Source: Holothuria scabra
Lineage: Eukaryota; Echinodermata; Holothuroidea; Aspidochirotida; Holothuriidae
NCBI GenBank assembly: GCA_037179385.1
Contig: CM074190.1
Coordinates: forward strand, 9,139,784 to 9,203,783
Direction of reading: 5' to 3'
DNA: 64,000 nucleotides
The notes below the pieces were generated by a model. That model was not told where the DNA came from. It made no database searches and worked only from the letters and a program-made list of their open reading frames with translations. The first letter of the stretch is position 1, and each line of letters starts with the position of its first letter. Positions 11,701 through 24,518 of the stretch are shown here, in pieces. Both the position numbers and the translations under genes were made by a program.

Positions 11701-14700
11701 TGCCCAAATTTCATATTTCACCAAGTGAATTGACCCTGAGGTACCGAAGTTTTGAACTGGGTTGAACATTCAACTTAGTTGAATTGCTCCACATTCTACA
11801 TTAGACTGTTAGAGCAACTTGGATTGGACTGGGTTTTAAGTAGGTTTTAACGGGAATCCAGCTGGATCGAGTTGAACTCAGAAAAAGTAACTTCAATTGG
11901 AATTTGAAAAGGGGATCCAAATGATTTAGAATGATCAGTCAACTGAAGCCCAAGGAGACCATAATTTTTTAGTCATCCACTTCCGCCTGTCAAATCTTTT
12001 CGACAAGAGGCACGGAGGATCACTATATCAAGTTTGCAACGTTTTCCATAAAATAACTTACCCATAACGAAAACTCCCGCCACCAGAGCGAATCCGTTAA
12101 AAAATAGCAAGATACCGAATCCCACGGATACATCACCAGGTGGTAGGATGCCTCTTAAGATCATGAGTTGAAGGGATGTGATGGGACCATTAAATATCCC
12201 AAACACTAATGCACATTGGATGAGTGTCATGAAGTTCTGGCAGAAAGGGTTCACCAGATTGACCACAGCGGTTACGAAACTGAAAAGAATATACATTGAA
12301 GTCGGGCTTATCCACTTTCTGTCCAAAAATATCCCGTGTCCCATTCGCCCGATGAGATCACCTATTCCTATAGTTGAGATTAAATACGACGCTTGTAGTG
12401 GGGACATACCGACGTCAAAAATAGCTTTGGCGTTAAAGAAGACAGTGGAAGAGTAAGAACCGAAGGCAGCCCACATGAAAGCAAAACATAAATAAATTAG
12501 ACATTTGTTCTCACAGATTAGGTGAAATCCCCCAGATTTGATCACAGAAAAGAGACATTTTGCAACCCGACTCCTGCTGGATTTTTCCTTTTGAAAGTCA
12601 CCAAACGGATATGGAGTGGCAAACGGAGACTCTTTTGACTGAATACTTTCTCTCATACTTCTCTTTCTGATCCGAATCTGCTTGGTCATCCAAAATTTTT
12701 CCCTCTCCGTGGGTCTCATGAGCAATCCGCAAAGACAGACTAGAAGGGATAGCCCGCCAATTATTTGAATTGTTCCCCTCCAATCAAAGTGATCCAGTAA
12801 AAGCTGCGTCAGCGGAGGCATAATCATAAGGCCTAGACCTGACCCAGAAAAAGCCACACCATTGGCGAACCCTAGTCGCTTGTGGAAGTAGTAGCCAATC
12901 ACCGTTAGGGAGGGCGTGTAAGCAAGAGATATTCCGAAACCTGCCAAAAGAGAAATACGATTAACCTTGAATTGTTGATTTTTAGCAAATTGTGACATAG
13001 TCAAAATCTGGCATCTGTTTTTTATTTTGGAACAAATGCCTTACTTGAGCTGTAATGGTACTAAAGAAAAAATGGGTGTGGTATCGTTTCATTATCATAC
13101 CAAAAACAATGATATCATATTGATACAACTTTTTGCGATACGAGAGATACCATCTAAACGTAACCTTCAATTCCCTCTTTTTCCTTACAGAACAAGCTTG
13201 GTGTAAGTTTAAAAATATTTTATCCAAACCTGACATGCAGGTGTAGGGTAATGTTGTATGAGTTCCATTACAGCATATTAATTTATTCAAAATTCCACCA
13301 GGGTCTAAAGAACTGACGACAAGCTGTAATTAGTCAACCACTTAATTCGGCAGCAAATGTGTTTTCATTGACTTATGCAGCTCCTAAAGTGCTCATGTAC
13401 TGCAGGGAAATATTTACGGACTTAATCCGTGTAGTTTTTATTGGGTAAAGGGAGTTAAGTCTCATGTACTTTGGAAACTCAGGAAGGGACTTAAGCCTCG
13501 AAATGTGTTCAGCAAAATGTGACAAGAAATTCCGGTGAAAACTTCAGGGATTTTAAATGAAAACGCATATTTTCATTCCATGCCCTTCAAACACGGCATA
13601 TGTAGCATAGATGTTCATAATGCAATATTTTCTTTACAAAAACAAAAAGAATACTTTTAGACTCAACATTGTATAAATATCACATTTTGGATAACAAATA
13701 AAGTTTTTTCCTGTCTTGAAACTCCTGTCTAGCAGCATATTCCTTTAAATTTATAATCTTAACGCAAATGCACATCTGTTCAAGATCTGGTACTTTGCCA
13801 AAGTTTTAACGATTATAACCATATTAGTCAATATTTTCAAGTGAGTGAAAGGTGCTGTTCGTTCAAAACACCACGTAGTAATGGGATGAAAGAACAGTAC
13901 AGGAAGTGGGCAAACGAACGGGGCTCTCCTTCTCCGCACGCAGTGGAGATGAATAGACGATTTAACAAGCCAAGCTCGCCGCTTGACTCTCATCGCCAAG
14001 TACGTGGCCTTTAACCTATCCTATGTTTGTTAGAAATTTATGGGAAGCTTGTTTTTCGTGCTCCAGAAAATTTGAACTTTTTTCCTGCATACAGATGCAC
14101 ATACTGATTTATGGAAACCACCTGCCGGTCAAGCCCATCTTTCCTAGTATTCTTCTACTGTTACGTTTAAGGGACCCGTTTACCAACACGTTTCTTGCCA
14201 CGATCCCAAAAGTTTCACATTTTCAATAGCTACATTGCATATTTTAGAGTACCAACTGAACTCTGAGGTGATTTAATCTAAGGTTCTCTAAACTTTAATC
14301 TCTCCGAATCGAAAGTGTGGTGTCACAATTGTCACTTTGTTAATATAAATGTTTCAATCTCATGATAAAATTGTTGCACAGAAATTAAAGTCAAGTTAAA
14401 TTGCAATTAACCCATTCTGAAACGCAATGGGATTCGACTTCATAGCAACATATCGAGACAATATGAGTACCTGTCGGGGTGAATTAGCCCATATGCACTC
14501 AAATGGTTTCGACGGATAAAGGCAATTGTACCTACACAAACTTGAAGCTTCACTTGCATCGAAATACATTTGAATGTGATTAATGCTAATTTCACCCACT
14601 TCAAATGAAAAGAGGGTCAATGTCTAGTTATGAGCTTTATGGTTCTTTTTCTCTGATTATTACCAACACTTATGGCAGTTTTTTGGGCAGATAAACAAAA

Positions 14701-17700
14701 CAAAGAAATCTCGTACCTGTGAAAATGTGTGTAACATATAAGTGCCACATTTCTGAGGTAAACGATGCAACAAGAAGGGATACGCACATTACGAGACCAC
14801 CAGTTACAATGACTGCCCGTGATCCAAATCGTACACTTAGAGAACTGGCCACTACTCCTGCAAAAACAAAAACAAAAGATGAAATGGTTGTGTTTTCGAT
14901 ACCATCTTTTGAACTTTTTTTACAACAAATTCTTATACAATTTTAGAAAATTCCCTGCACAGCCCAGAAGTTGACTTTGTGGATATTTTTATCATGCCCA
15001 ACATGAGTTGGTGATTATTGACACAATCACTTCTGAACCACAAAATATTTCGCCCTTCATTTAAAAAAGATTGTATATGCTTAATTCAAATCCCAAACTT
15101 GTGCTGTCATCCTCATTATTCCCTAAAACCAGGTTAAGTAGACGGAACCTTTAAGTTGTTTATGAACTTATGTGTGAGATATTGTTGTTGAACATACAAG
15201 TGAGGATAAGATGGAAGATTGTAGACTAAGTCCACCACATCATGGAGTCACCGTATGTACATGTTACCATCAAAGGGCGATTTCGTATAAATTATGACTG
15301 CATAGACCGTCATGATGGAAGTTACCATTATTAAGACATTTGGTAATGGACTGAGGTGGACGATAACGAATAATTCATTAACGATGCGAACTACTAAATA
15401 AGAAGTTTCTTAACTGGCTAATGATAGCCGACAAGATAATACAATCGATACCATACAATGACAACAACCAATCAAGAAACACCTTTTTAAACAGAGCGCA
15501 TCTACTGAAGATCTGCTACGACAAAGTCAGTGACGAAAAGGAGATCTTAAGCTGTCAAAATATCAATAGCAATTGAAAATGAAAACAGATATTTTTTATG
15601 TATCCCTTTAGGGAACTTACCAGCAGTTTTATAAATACATCCAGTGGTCATCCCGATCCATGCAACGTCCTTAGCCCCTACGTCAAAATACAATTGCCAT
15701 TGTACCAACATAACTCCTATGCCTTTTACATAACCTGAAGAAGAGTAAAAACTCAATTGTGATTTTCGAAGCTGCTGCTTCATTATTATTCTAAAACATT
15801 ATTAAAGCGATCAAACCTTGGGTAAAAACTTCATCAGCAGGGACGTAGCTAGCCAAATTTTAGTGCCGGGTAATTGCATGATCTGGAAAAAACACCTCAC
15901 CGCACTCCATGGCATCTACACCATTTTTCAGCCGTTAATTTTTTCCTTTTTACCTCATTTTACTTTAGGGAGTGAATTTGGGGTTCGTTTTAGGTATCAT
16001 TAGGCAGATTTAGGGTGGGCGGGAGAGTTGTATTTTCCTGGAGTGCTGGGTGTCACCGCCCAGTACCAGGTACTGCAGCTACATCTCTGGTCACCAGTCA
16101 TCACACGTTTGAATAACGATCGTTTGGAACTAACGTATGGTCGTGTTGCCTACTTCCCCATCAATGTGTATAAATTAGTCCCAGACTTTAAGCTACAGCC
16201 ATCGTCCCAACAACTGTTCACACATATGTACGCCCGTATTCATGGACAAATCTAAAGTAGTTTTTGAAATCTCCTTGGTTGAATTAATTACTGTTATGTC
16301 TACTGAATCTCATTTATAAGCATTTAATGTTTTCTCACGACATCTGCGTCTACACACATTCTCATTTCCAAAAGTAGCTCTAACTAGCAAGTCAGAAATA
16401 GTCTCTAGCTAGTCATTTGAGCCATAACTTTCTAGAAAGATTTGCAAGTTTCCTTATTGCGATCACAAAGGTTCATAGTTTAAGTGCCCGAATTATCCAA
16501 CACATCGGTAAACTCAGATCCACTTCTTCCATTTCTAACAAGCTCGTTAATCTTTCCATGGTAGGAAAATGACATTGGGCTACATAATTTGGATTTTACA
16601 AAATTACTTCGCAAAACTTGCATTTCAAGAAAAATTGGTTGGGTATTTTTGGTTTTGTATTCTTCATGTCAAGGACTGTTGTAACATCAGTATGTCCCTA
16701 GGTTTAAGTTTGAGTTTAAGAAGTGCACTTAAAACCATCAATATCACCCACCAATAAACTATCTGACAAGTAGTTGAGAGTTAAGAAAATGAAAAAACAA
16801 ACAAACAAACAAAAGGAAGAAAAAACAAAGAGAGAAGAAGAAGAAGAAAATAAAAAAAGAACATACAAATCGACAGCATTTGGCAACACTCTACATCACA
16901 ATTCTTGCTTAGACAACAAGTTACTCCAGAAAATCTAAATTTGAAGAGAACGGTAAAAGAAATTGGCATTTCATTTAATGTTTATTTACACAAAGTATCG
17001 CATCTGTGTACAACACAGAGATGGTATTATCATTAAATTTGTGATTCTTTGTGTATAACGTACATTCCACCCTTATTTACTCGGAAAGTACCCCAACTCT
17101 TTGTGTAGTATGAGTGAGATTTTATTTTGGAATTAAAAATTCTTTTTATTTTCAAAGGTACGGTGTTATCCTTCGTAGTGATCTTCAAAGAAATTTTCAT
17201 AAAAAGGACAAAATATACAAGCAACTATTTAAGATGGAAGCAATTGGCATAAAACATCTTTGATGATATTAACGAATTGGAAAATGAAGTGATTGTCTGA
17301 TAAAGTCGGTCATAACTGGGGTCCGTCATCTTCAATCTTTCAATTCTTTGCTTAAATGTATCATGGATGATCCCACTCTAAAATACCTCTTGATTCCCTC
17401 AATTTCCCTGAAGATGAAGGTTTATCATTGCATGTTGACAATAAAATAAAGACCATTTAATTCGGAAGGACCCCACTAATGGCCACCTTGACTAGATGCT
17501 CCGTTTCGTATATAGCACTAAAATTGGTGGAGGGATTTTGTCCCTCTAGTGAAGGAGCCCCTTTGCAAGATTAAACATGGAAGTATGTGAACAACAACCT
17601 TGGTCAAAACTGTAGGAACACCTTCAGGAATTATTTCATGTGTAATGACCTTTTTATCCTCAACATTACACATGAGCATGGGGACTACGGGGGTGTTCAA

Positions 17701-19688
17701 AGATCCAGGTAAGTTCAAAATTGCTGGACTAGGTTGTGGGTTTCCACTATCGTTTTAATTTAGAACATGCGGAATATGGATTAGGTTTCATGGAGTTTTT
17801 CGGCCCAGATTCCAACCATTTGGTTTAGGTCGGGCCGGCCAAGGCGTTTTTTCAGTGAAGAAGGTAGGAAATGGAACAGGTTTTTCCTGGCTGTGCCAAC
17901 AACTGGTAAAGTTGAAACGATTTCCTCCTTGGATGGCAGGGGAAGACAACTTAAATGATGGGACCAATGTGACTACATGGGACTACTTGTTACTCCATAA
18001 TATACAGCGGAGTAGTAAGCTTCAAGTTGTGTGTGGTTCAGGTAAAAAAGCAATGTCGTTGCAATGACTACACATAGTGCCAGGAGACAACGGATGGGAC
18101 TGAAGACAATTATATGCTTTATCCTAACCAGAGACGCCAGATACTAGCATAGGCTGGCCAAAATTATTTAAAACACCGTCGGAAAGGTAGGAAACTTATC
18201 TGGGCTCCGACCATATTTTTGAGCTTCAGGGGTCTATTTCATCACAACAACTCACTGTTTACCTTAAAAAGTTTACAAAGCCGTCTCTATTGTTTCAAAG
18301 CAAGTACTGGTTGATGAAGTAAGCATTTTCATTTGTTGAAGTTTAACATTTTCGGCCAATTTTCTGGAACTTTCATTCTAGATCTTTTTGAGAGCTGTTT
18401 CAGACACAACACTGCTTCCACTCAGCCAAGTATAGATTCCTGGGATGACAGTCACATTTCCCTTGTCTGCTAAATAGAGCACCTTTTCTCTAAACTAAAA
18501 TTTTAAATTTCGTCAAAAGAATCATTTTGTCATTCACACCGCTTTTTCAAAAAAAGTTACTGAACCAGGGCAAAATGACAGATGCTTTAAGTTGACCTCA
18601 AATCTTCACTTAATTAAACCTTTATGGAAGATTGCAGCTTTATGTGCTTCTTACAGAATCATTGTAACACTAAAACTTTAAAAGCTCCGAAGAGGGATAT
18701 ATTGGTGCCATTGGTGTTGGCAACGTGCATATCTCTCCACATTTGACAGTTGGAAGATATGATGTCGCCTCCCTTTCTTGTAATGTAACTTTGGAAACAT
18801 ATAGCACTTTTCATTATTGCAGCTTTAAACGGATGATAAAAATGAAATGAAGTTCGATATAGTGGAACACCATGACTTAAGGAGTTTGAGTATGCCCCTT
18901 AAAGATAACCCTTAGATCGTGTAGCATTCAAAGTCTCCGAACATCAATCAAACGGGGAGATAAAAGTACTCGAAAATTAACAGGAGTGTATCCAGGCAGC
19001 CAGGATTTTCAGCAGTGGTCTGGACACAAACGTTCAAAGCGCAGCGCCACCATCAGTTGGTTCGGAACGTAAAATAAAACCTCTTTCTAGAAGTAGAATA
19101 AACCACTAAAATTGCAGTTAATGACCTCTCCCATCCCCTGATATTAGAGCCACATAGTCTGAAGATGAACTTATTATTAAAAAAGCTAAATGAGTCAGAA
19201 AATTTTCAGTGGGCTTTAACTTTGTGCACTTTTGTTTTACCTTTTTATAAATTCAAAAAAGTATGAAGGTCAGAGCAAGCAGGGTCCCTTGGACCTGTGC
19301 CTGATCAACGCCTCAATAAGATCTTTGCTTTTGAGAAACAGTCAGAAAAATACGAAAACAACTGCATATACCAATTGGTGAGAAATTTTTCAGACTACGG
19401 ACGTGGTCGAACTTACAATCCTTAAAACAAACCTCCTTGTCCCTTGCAAACAAGTTATGTGGATTAGGCATTAAATAAGGGCCGTAGTATTGTATAATGA
19501 AATATAATAGGAAGCCACGAATTAAGATTTTAAGTTTGTAGCATTTTATTTACAAAAAAGAGCTTCTGAAATTTTAGGGTCTAAGATGGCTTACCTGTTA
19601 CAATTGTACCAGCGAGAAATGATGCTGCCAAGGCGGTCCATCCCCATCCCCCATCAGGCGCTCGAGGGGCTTCGATCTGAACTTCCAT
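8509..19688 (-). CDS. SLC16-family (monocarboxylate-transporter-like) membrane transporter, five coding exons
   Basis: Coding exons, in order, are 19688-19595, 15734-15621, 14857-14717, 12940-12062 and 8768-8509. All introns are GT-AG and phase 1, and the join gives 495 codons plus TGA, normal for this family (about 450-520). The family signature APDGGWGW lies at residues 10-17 in the first transmembrane helix. The second signature, YYFHKRLGFANGVAFSGSG, is at 133-151. A basic cytosolic loop between helices 6 and 7 spans about 190-240. DLIGR (about 311-315) is the helix-8 motif, and GFLFDATGNYDYSF opens the last exon. SLC16 proteins are plasma-membrane major-facilitator carriers for monocarboxylates, thyroid hormone, aromatic amino acids or creatine. 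The substrate here cannot be read from sequence. It lacks the MCT1-type helix-8 spacing, so an MCT9/12/14-like orphan is more likely (inference). The start is supported by the signature 11 residues downstream. Confidence 0.93.
9708..10013 (+). mobile_element. TTAA-flanked MITE, copy 2
   Basis: Same family as 40-343, about 298 bp between TTAA at 9708-9711 and 10010-10013. Ends read AGGGCCAATCCTCTAACCCC and GATCAGGCCTTTAA. It sits in intron 4 of the transporter gene. Confidence 0.8.
10969..11378. mobile_element. foldback/MITE element with about 45-bp terminal inverted repeats
   Basis: The left end (GCGGCGGCCACACTAC then ATCCGGATCGGAT and ACCGATTTTG) matches the reverse complement of the right end (CAAAATCGGATCGG then TATAGTGTGACCGCGGCC). 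An internal inverted pair, GTCACACCGACAT near 11136 against ATGTGACCGC near 11200, adds a second hairpin. No open frame. The flanks are T-rich and the target duplication is unclear. Confidence 0.7.
11640..11900. repeat. degenerate array of GTTCAAC/AACTGGGTT words
   Basis: Repeated short words such as AACTGGGTTGAAC, TTCAACTTAGTTGAA and CCCAGTTGCTCAGTTCAACT occur in both orientations. It looks like a decayed minisatellite or foldback remnant within intron 4. Confidence 0.45.
12062..12940 (-). CDS. SLC16-like gene, coding exon 4 (main exon)
   Basis: 879 nt, acceptor TTTTGGCAG, donor GTAAGT. It carries helices 4-11 and the central cytosolic loop. Such a single long exon covering the middle of the protein is common in SLC16 genes. 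No internal stop or frameshift. Confidence 0.93.
12941..14716 (-). other. intron 3 of the SLC16-like gene
   Basis: 1.78-kb GT-AG intron, AT-rich, with no repeat or exon that I recognise. Confidence 0.8.
14717..14857 (-). CDS. SLC16-like gene, coding exon 3
   Basis: 141 nt, acceptor TTTTTGCAG, donor GTACGA. It encodes GVVASSLSVRFGSRAVIVTG, corresponding to the helix 2/3 loop (RFGSR) and helix 3. Confidence 0.92.
14858..15620 (-). other. intron 2 of the SLC16-like gene
   Basis: 763-nt GT-AG intron without recognisable elements. Confidence 0.8.
15621..15734 (-). CDS. SLC16-like gene, coding exon 2
   Basis: 114 nt, acceptor TTCTTCAG, donor GTAAGT. It encodes GYVKGIGVMLVQWQLYF and on through an AWIG motif, the usual continuation of helix 1 and start of helix 2 in this family. 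Confidence 0.92.
15735..19594 (-). other. intron 1 of the SLC16-like gene
   Basis: 3.86-kb GT-AG intron. A purine-rich low-complexity stretch lies at 16786-16865. A phrase near 19035-19070 (GCAGCGCCACCATCAGTTGG) belongs to the 1.6-kb dispersed repeat family seen at 33.2 and 59.3 kb. No exon is supported. Confidence 0.75.
19595..19688 (-). CDS. SLC16-like gene, coding exon 1
   Basis: 31 codons plus one base. It starts MEVQIEAPRAPDGGWGW, and the donor is CAG/GTAAGC. An acceptor TTGCAG sits 8 nt upstream of the ATG, at 19697-19698, so the rest of the 5' UTR probably lies in one or more exons further upstream that I could not locate. Confidence 0.92.
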
Positions 19689-19699
19689 GACGCTGTCTG

Positions 19700-22600
19700 C
19701 AAGTGCAGTTCAACACTAGCGTAAATTCACGAAAGGAATCCAGATTAAAACAACAGTTGAAACTTAAGGAGAATGTTTTCAAAAATCTTGTGTCATGCAC
19801 GCACTTAATGATAAAACAGGTATGTAAGTCAGAATCAGGTTTCCGTCTTGAGATAGCATAAACCTTACTTTTTATTTTCGTGTTTAGGTAGGCCTAGGTA
19901 TTTGATTTCCTTGTAGAATTTTTTTATTCGAAATAGTGATCAGACAGACAACTATAAAGATTAAGAATTCTAAAATCAGGAATGATGCGCAATGTTTTAC
20001 ACAAAACATCAGTTGAGTTACTCTTTCACTTTGACAGATGAATATGACCGAGTGGGAGCTGATATTAGCCTACCAGCCCAGGAAGTGAACATTTAAACTT
20101 ATTTATGTTGTACTTGGGAGTGATTCAATTCATCTTGTGAACTTACGAAGTTTATGGGTCGACAACAGGTGCGATTTGAACTTTTCAGGTCAAGGGGTGG
20201 GATCAAGCAGGTACTGAGATTTTTGGTTTAACCTTTGCGTACCGGAGGGTACATTATAATATTACAGGGATCGGTGAACTTCCCGCGAGGGAGTAAAATG
20301 TAATCGCAGCAGCATTTTACTAATTATTGTTTTTACAGACTACAGAGATTGAATAATTTTGAAATTGCGAATCAGAGATCCAGCTCGCTGATCAGAAACA
20401 CTATGGTATTCTTGTTGAAAACAACAATGCACTGTTCGTTGTAAAAGTGACAACCTGTGTTATGGAAAACGAAAGAAAACAGGTGATCGTTGGTTAATGA
20501 GAAACCTGAGGTTTTTTTTTTTTTTTTACGCATGGTACTGTAAATGCAGATCACAAGTAATGGCATTTTTTGGTAAAATCATCTTTCAGCAGGGTAAAAG
20601 TTTTGTTCAAGGGATACAAAAAAGTATATGGAGCAAGAAGAACAATTGTTAAAAAAACAACAGCTAGAGGAAACCAAGCCTGTAGCCTGCAACGAAGATA
20701 CAAACCTCAGACATTCAAAATTAGGTTGTAGCTTGCGCTCATGTGGTCTTTGTTCTTGCATTCAATAAGGGAGTTACCATGCATACTACTATACTGACTG
20801 AGAACTATGTTCCTGTTATCACTTGGTGTGAGTCTTGGTAAAAGTCAAAGGTATGAGGCTTTTAAAAAAGCACAGGCTTGCTTTTCAATAAAAGGGTTTT
20901 TATATTAAAAGCGAGCACCGAGAAATCGCTCTAGCATTCGATAAAAACGAACGTCAACATCCCACAAATTTTTCTTCAAGTTACTCACAAACGTCTTTCA
21001 TGATTCTTTTAAGCAACGGTATTCTAAAAATGCAGGAGGTGACTTGTGACATCTCAACTTTAGAGAACAAAGATGTCTTTAGATATTTTAAATATAACCT
21101 TGATACACGACTTCAAATGCCTGTGGTATCGCACCACTGTACCAATTAAAGTCTTTGTGGATGTCTGCATTTTCAGAGACGGCGTAGCCAGTTTTTAAGA
21201 TCGGAAGCAAACCATCGAAGCGGCCCAGTGTGTTAAAAAATGCAGTCCCGAATTAAGCAAGGTACCGAAGTAAGTTTTTGTGTCAAAGACTAGGCCTGCG
21301 TAGCAACTTGACCCGGCTTGAGTCTGAACTTGACTTTCCTTTGTTTGAATAGGTTAAATTACTAGACCTAAAGAAAGTAGGACGCCGATGCCAGGCTATC
21401 ATGTATCAACCTAACGTCAAGTAAAGCAAGTAATGGAATTTAGTTTTACTTTTAGTCAAGCAACCAGTACATAACTAATCTTAATTCCTATTTCGTTACT
21501 TACAATTGTATTTCAGCGTCTCAGTCAAATCATTAACAGATTAAAGGCAGTCATTCGTCACCCTAAATTACAGTTTCGGTATGAATACATCAAAACTCTC
21601 AATTGGTACAGCTCTTTGATTGGCATCACATTCAAACAATGCATCATGGCTAAATTACACGGCATGGGCACTGAGAGTGTATTGATTACACATTATGGAC
21701 TTGTATGGCAACTGGGACAGGCCATGAAGCAATAAACTAGGATTGTGTCTGGATAAAGATGAGTTTTAGATAAATGTGGGAGGGGCTAGAAGTAAGTAGG
21801 CTGGGAGAATTGGAACTGTTTGGGATGATGAAAATATGCATTTAAGGTATCCAAATGTTTTGTCTATTGCTTTTCTACAACATCAAAAGTACGGTTATAT
21901 TAACTTTACAATTAATCCAGAGAACAGTATTTGAGATATTTTCTCTCTAAGTCTAATTTTAATTAATATGCAATTCGACGTCAGGAATAGGGGTAGTGGA
22001 ATTTTCAATTCAATTCGTTCACCTTCAGCTTATTAAGTTCACATCGCCCTAACCAAAACGTAGAAGCGAAATTAGTAATTTTTTACCTGTGACAATTATT
22101 ACGACCACTTTTATATGATTTGTTCTACTATACAATAAGATCTACACGTCTAAGAAAATGAGGTTGTAACATTATATGTTGGTAGGCCTAGTACGTAGTA
22201 GGTTATTGGGAGTTAAAATTGTCAAGGCTAGTTTTTATTTTAAATTTCCATTCTTTGGGTTGTTGACTCCAGTCGGCGGGATCTTCCACTATATTTCAGG
22301 AAAATGCTTTTGAAAATGGCAATACTTACTTTCTTTTCATCCTGTCTTTCTCGTCAAAAAAGAAAACCGTTATCCTTTCTTCCTCTTCATTTCTTTGTCT
22401 TTGAAGGGCATAGTTTTGAAACAGGAAAATATCGTGATTCTTCCTTGAACACCCATGTTTTTCTTGAAAACAGATATGGCAGACCAGAATTGTCGGTTCG
22501 TCTACAGAGGCAAAAAATGAAGTTGTTTGAAGTTTGGCTCTGTCAACAAAATTCAAATAGGCCTTTCTCCAGAATTTCATTAATTAAAAGAGAAGTCTTC

Positions 22601-24401
22601 AAGACAAGGCAACCTCTATGTCTTCCAGTTTGCGTCACATGGGTATTAATTCAACTTTCTATGGTGCGGCGTTATTCACACGGTCATCACAACATAACGA
22701 CTTGAAAAATTGACTCTCAGAAACATCAGAGGCAGTGGCGACCGCACCTTAGTAACCGCCCGGAGGCTTGAATTTGTTTACCACATTGGATGTATTATAT
22801 TTTGTTAAAAGTCGTTCTGATTTTATCCCTCTGCCTCTAATATTATTATAAGAAGGACATGATTTAAGATCCTGCATGCCCTATCTACTCTTCTTTTCTG
22901 ATCTATCCATATCTATGAACATATATGAAGGTGGACAACTTAGATCACATTTGGCAGTGAATTACCCCACATGGGTATCACATGTGCTTCAGATGGTTGG
23001 TTGGGTCAGAATGCAAGGAGTAGATAAATTTTTTCAAGAAAAGATGCATTTGTTTGGTCATCGTACAATCGTTAAATTAACTTTTTTTTTGCAAAATACA
23101 TCAATCAGGTGCACATTATCACACCAAGGAGTCAAACTTTGAATAATATTTCTCTCAATCCGAGTTTAAGAGCTATTCCAACTGCAAATTTGCAAAGGAG
23201 TTTGTGGTAGATTTATGGAGAGGTAAGTGCACAAAGCATCGATCACCATATACTTTTCAACTCGGCCCCTTCTCAAGTGGATTGGAGACATAATTGACAT
23301 AAAGAATAAATGAAAAAACCGCGGCATTCTTTTTGTCGGAGGGCAATAAATTAGAAAGGGGGAGAGACTGCCAAAGTGGGTGGAAAGAGTTTATGTCTGC
23401 CTGTCATATCAGAAAATAAACAAATGGTTTGCTCCTATACTCCATACTCGGAGATGTGTTGATTTTGCAGTGAGTGCTGAACCGTTTGTAACATTGCACT
23501 TCCACGAATTCAGAGAGTCCGGTATACTGTAGGCTTGGTTTATGATATGTAGGATATGATTATGAATGTTAAAGCCACGTGGTGGATCTGAACACCGTGA
23601 AAACAAAAGCTAGTCGGAGAAGGTACCTCTACTGACTAATTTGACCTACTAGAACATAAATTAGTTAGACTAAACAACGAAGGAACGAATTTGTTTCTTA
23701 AATCTTAAGCGTCCTATGATGCAGTATGTTGCATTCCACATAAACCAAAAGGTCATATCTGCTACATTACCGTTTTATCCAGGGTAAGTTGTAGGTTGTC
23801 AAATTTAAATATATGTCAATTAAAGTCAACATAAATTCACGAAAATATGCCTTTGCTTTGACCCGCATAGAACTTGTACAGACCTAAAGAATTCCCTTTC
23901 CAGCGGTTGGGAGAATGAACTTCGCTGAAACTCGGTCAGAAAAACCGGTAACAACCGGATACCATAGTAACATGAGGATGCATCATCTTTTATTCAGACG
24001 ATAATCTTACAAGAACAAATTTGTCAACCCTGACTGAGCTGTAGAAGGAACCATTTTAACATATAGCTGACGGGTGGGACAAAAGTCGTTTATCATGGTA
24101 AAACAAGTTTGTATAAGGAAGGAAAAACTCCCGTGAAGGCTTTGAACTTTAATAAAAAGTGGAACAGCTAGAAATTATTCAACTAATCATATTACTGTTT
24201 GCAGCTCAGATCATGGCAATTCTATTTGCTTTTTATCAATCCCTTTTTCAGCTTGAATCATCTCCTTCATTTGAAAAAGACATGATGAACCGAACCCATC
24301 CGGCAATTTACCTGCACTTACTAAGACGAGGTGGCAGTAAACAACGTTTGGGGAATAAAATACGCATACTGTGTAATCAGTTTGCTAATCACTCTGCTAG
24401 T
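19700..24401. other. upstream flank of the SLC16-like gene, no coding exon found
   Basis: Should contain the promoter and 5' UTR exon(s) of the transporter, but I cannot place them. A MITE lies at 21541-21845. The 133-codon plus frame at 22304-22705 has no recognisable family, no splice context and a competing open frame on the other strand, so it is not called. Confidence 0.5.
21541..21845 (+). mobile_element. TTAA-flanked MITE, copy 4 (diverged)
   Basis: About 297 bp between TTAA at 21541-21544 and 21842-21845. It is more diverged than the other copies, with the left end reading AGGCAGTCATTCGTCACCC. Internal phrases such as GTGGGAGGGGC and GCAATAAACTAGGATTGTGT identify it. Confidence 0.7.
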
Positions 24402-24518
24402 TTATGCTGAGCACCAAGCTCACTATCGGTTCCATCTTCGGTATTACCCGGGCCAGTAGTGGGCCTGCAGACCTCCCAGATGCAAGTAGGAACCACTTGA
24501 GCATTCAGTCGGTTGTAA
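24402..24518 (-). mobile_element. tRNA-type SINE, copy A
   Basis: On the minus strand it reads a tRNA-like head with the promoter boxes, then GGTAATACCGAAGATGG, and ends in GCTTGGTGCTCAGCATAA at 24402. It shares its head and 3' end with 35088-35222. The B-box region is degenerate here. Confidence 0.6.

Larger units (their letters stand above)
8769..12061 (-). other. intron 4 of the SLC16-like gene
   Basis: A 3.29-kb GT-AG intron. It holds a TTAA MITE (9708-10013), a foldback element (10969-11378) and a degenerate AACTGGGTT-type array (about 11640-11900). No other exon is supported. Confidence 0.85.

Noticed and set aside
12178..12456. Plus-strand frames inside 12062-12940
   Set aside because: Shadows of the main exon of the SLC16-like gene on the opposite strand.
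22304..22705. 133-codon plus-strand frame
   Set aside because: No recognisable motifs, no splice or promoter context, and an equally open frame on the opposite strand; consistent with chance.
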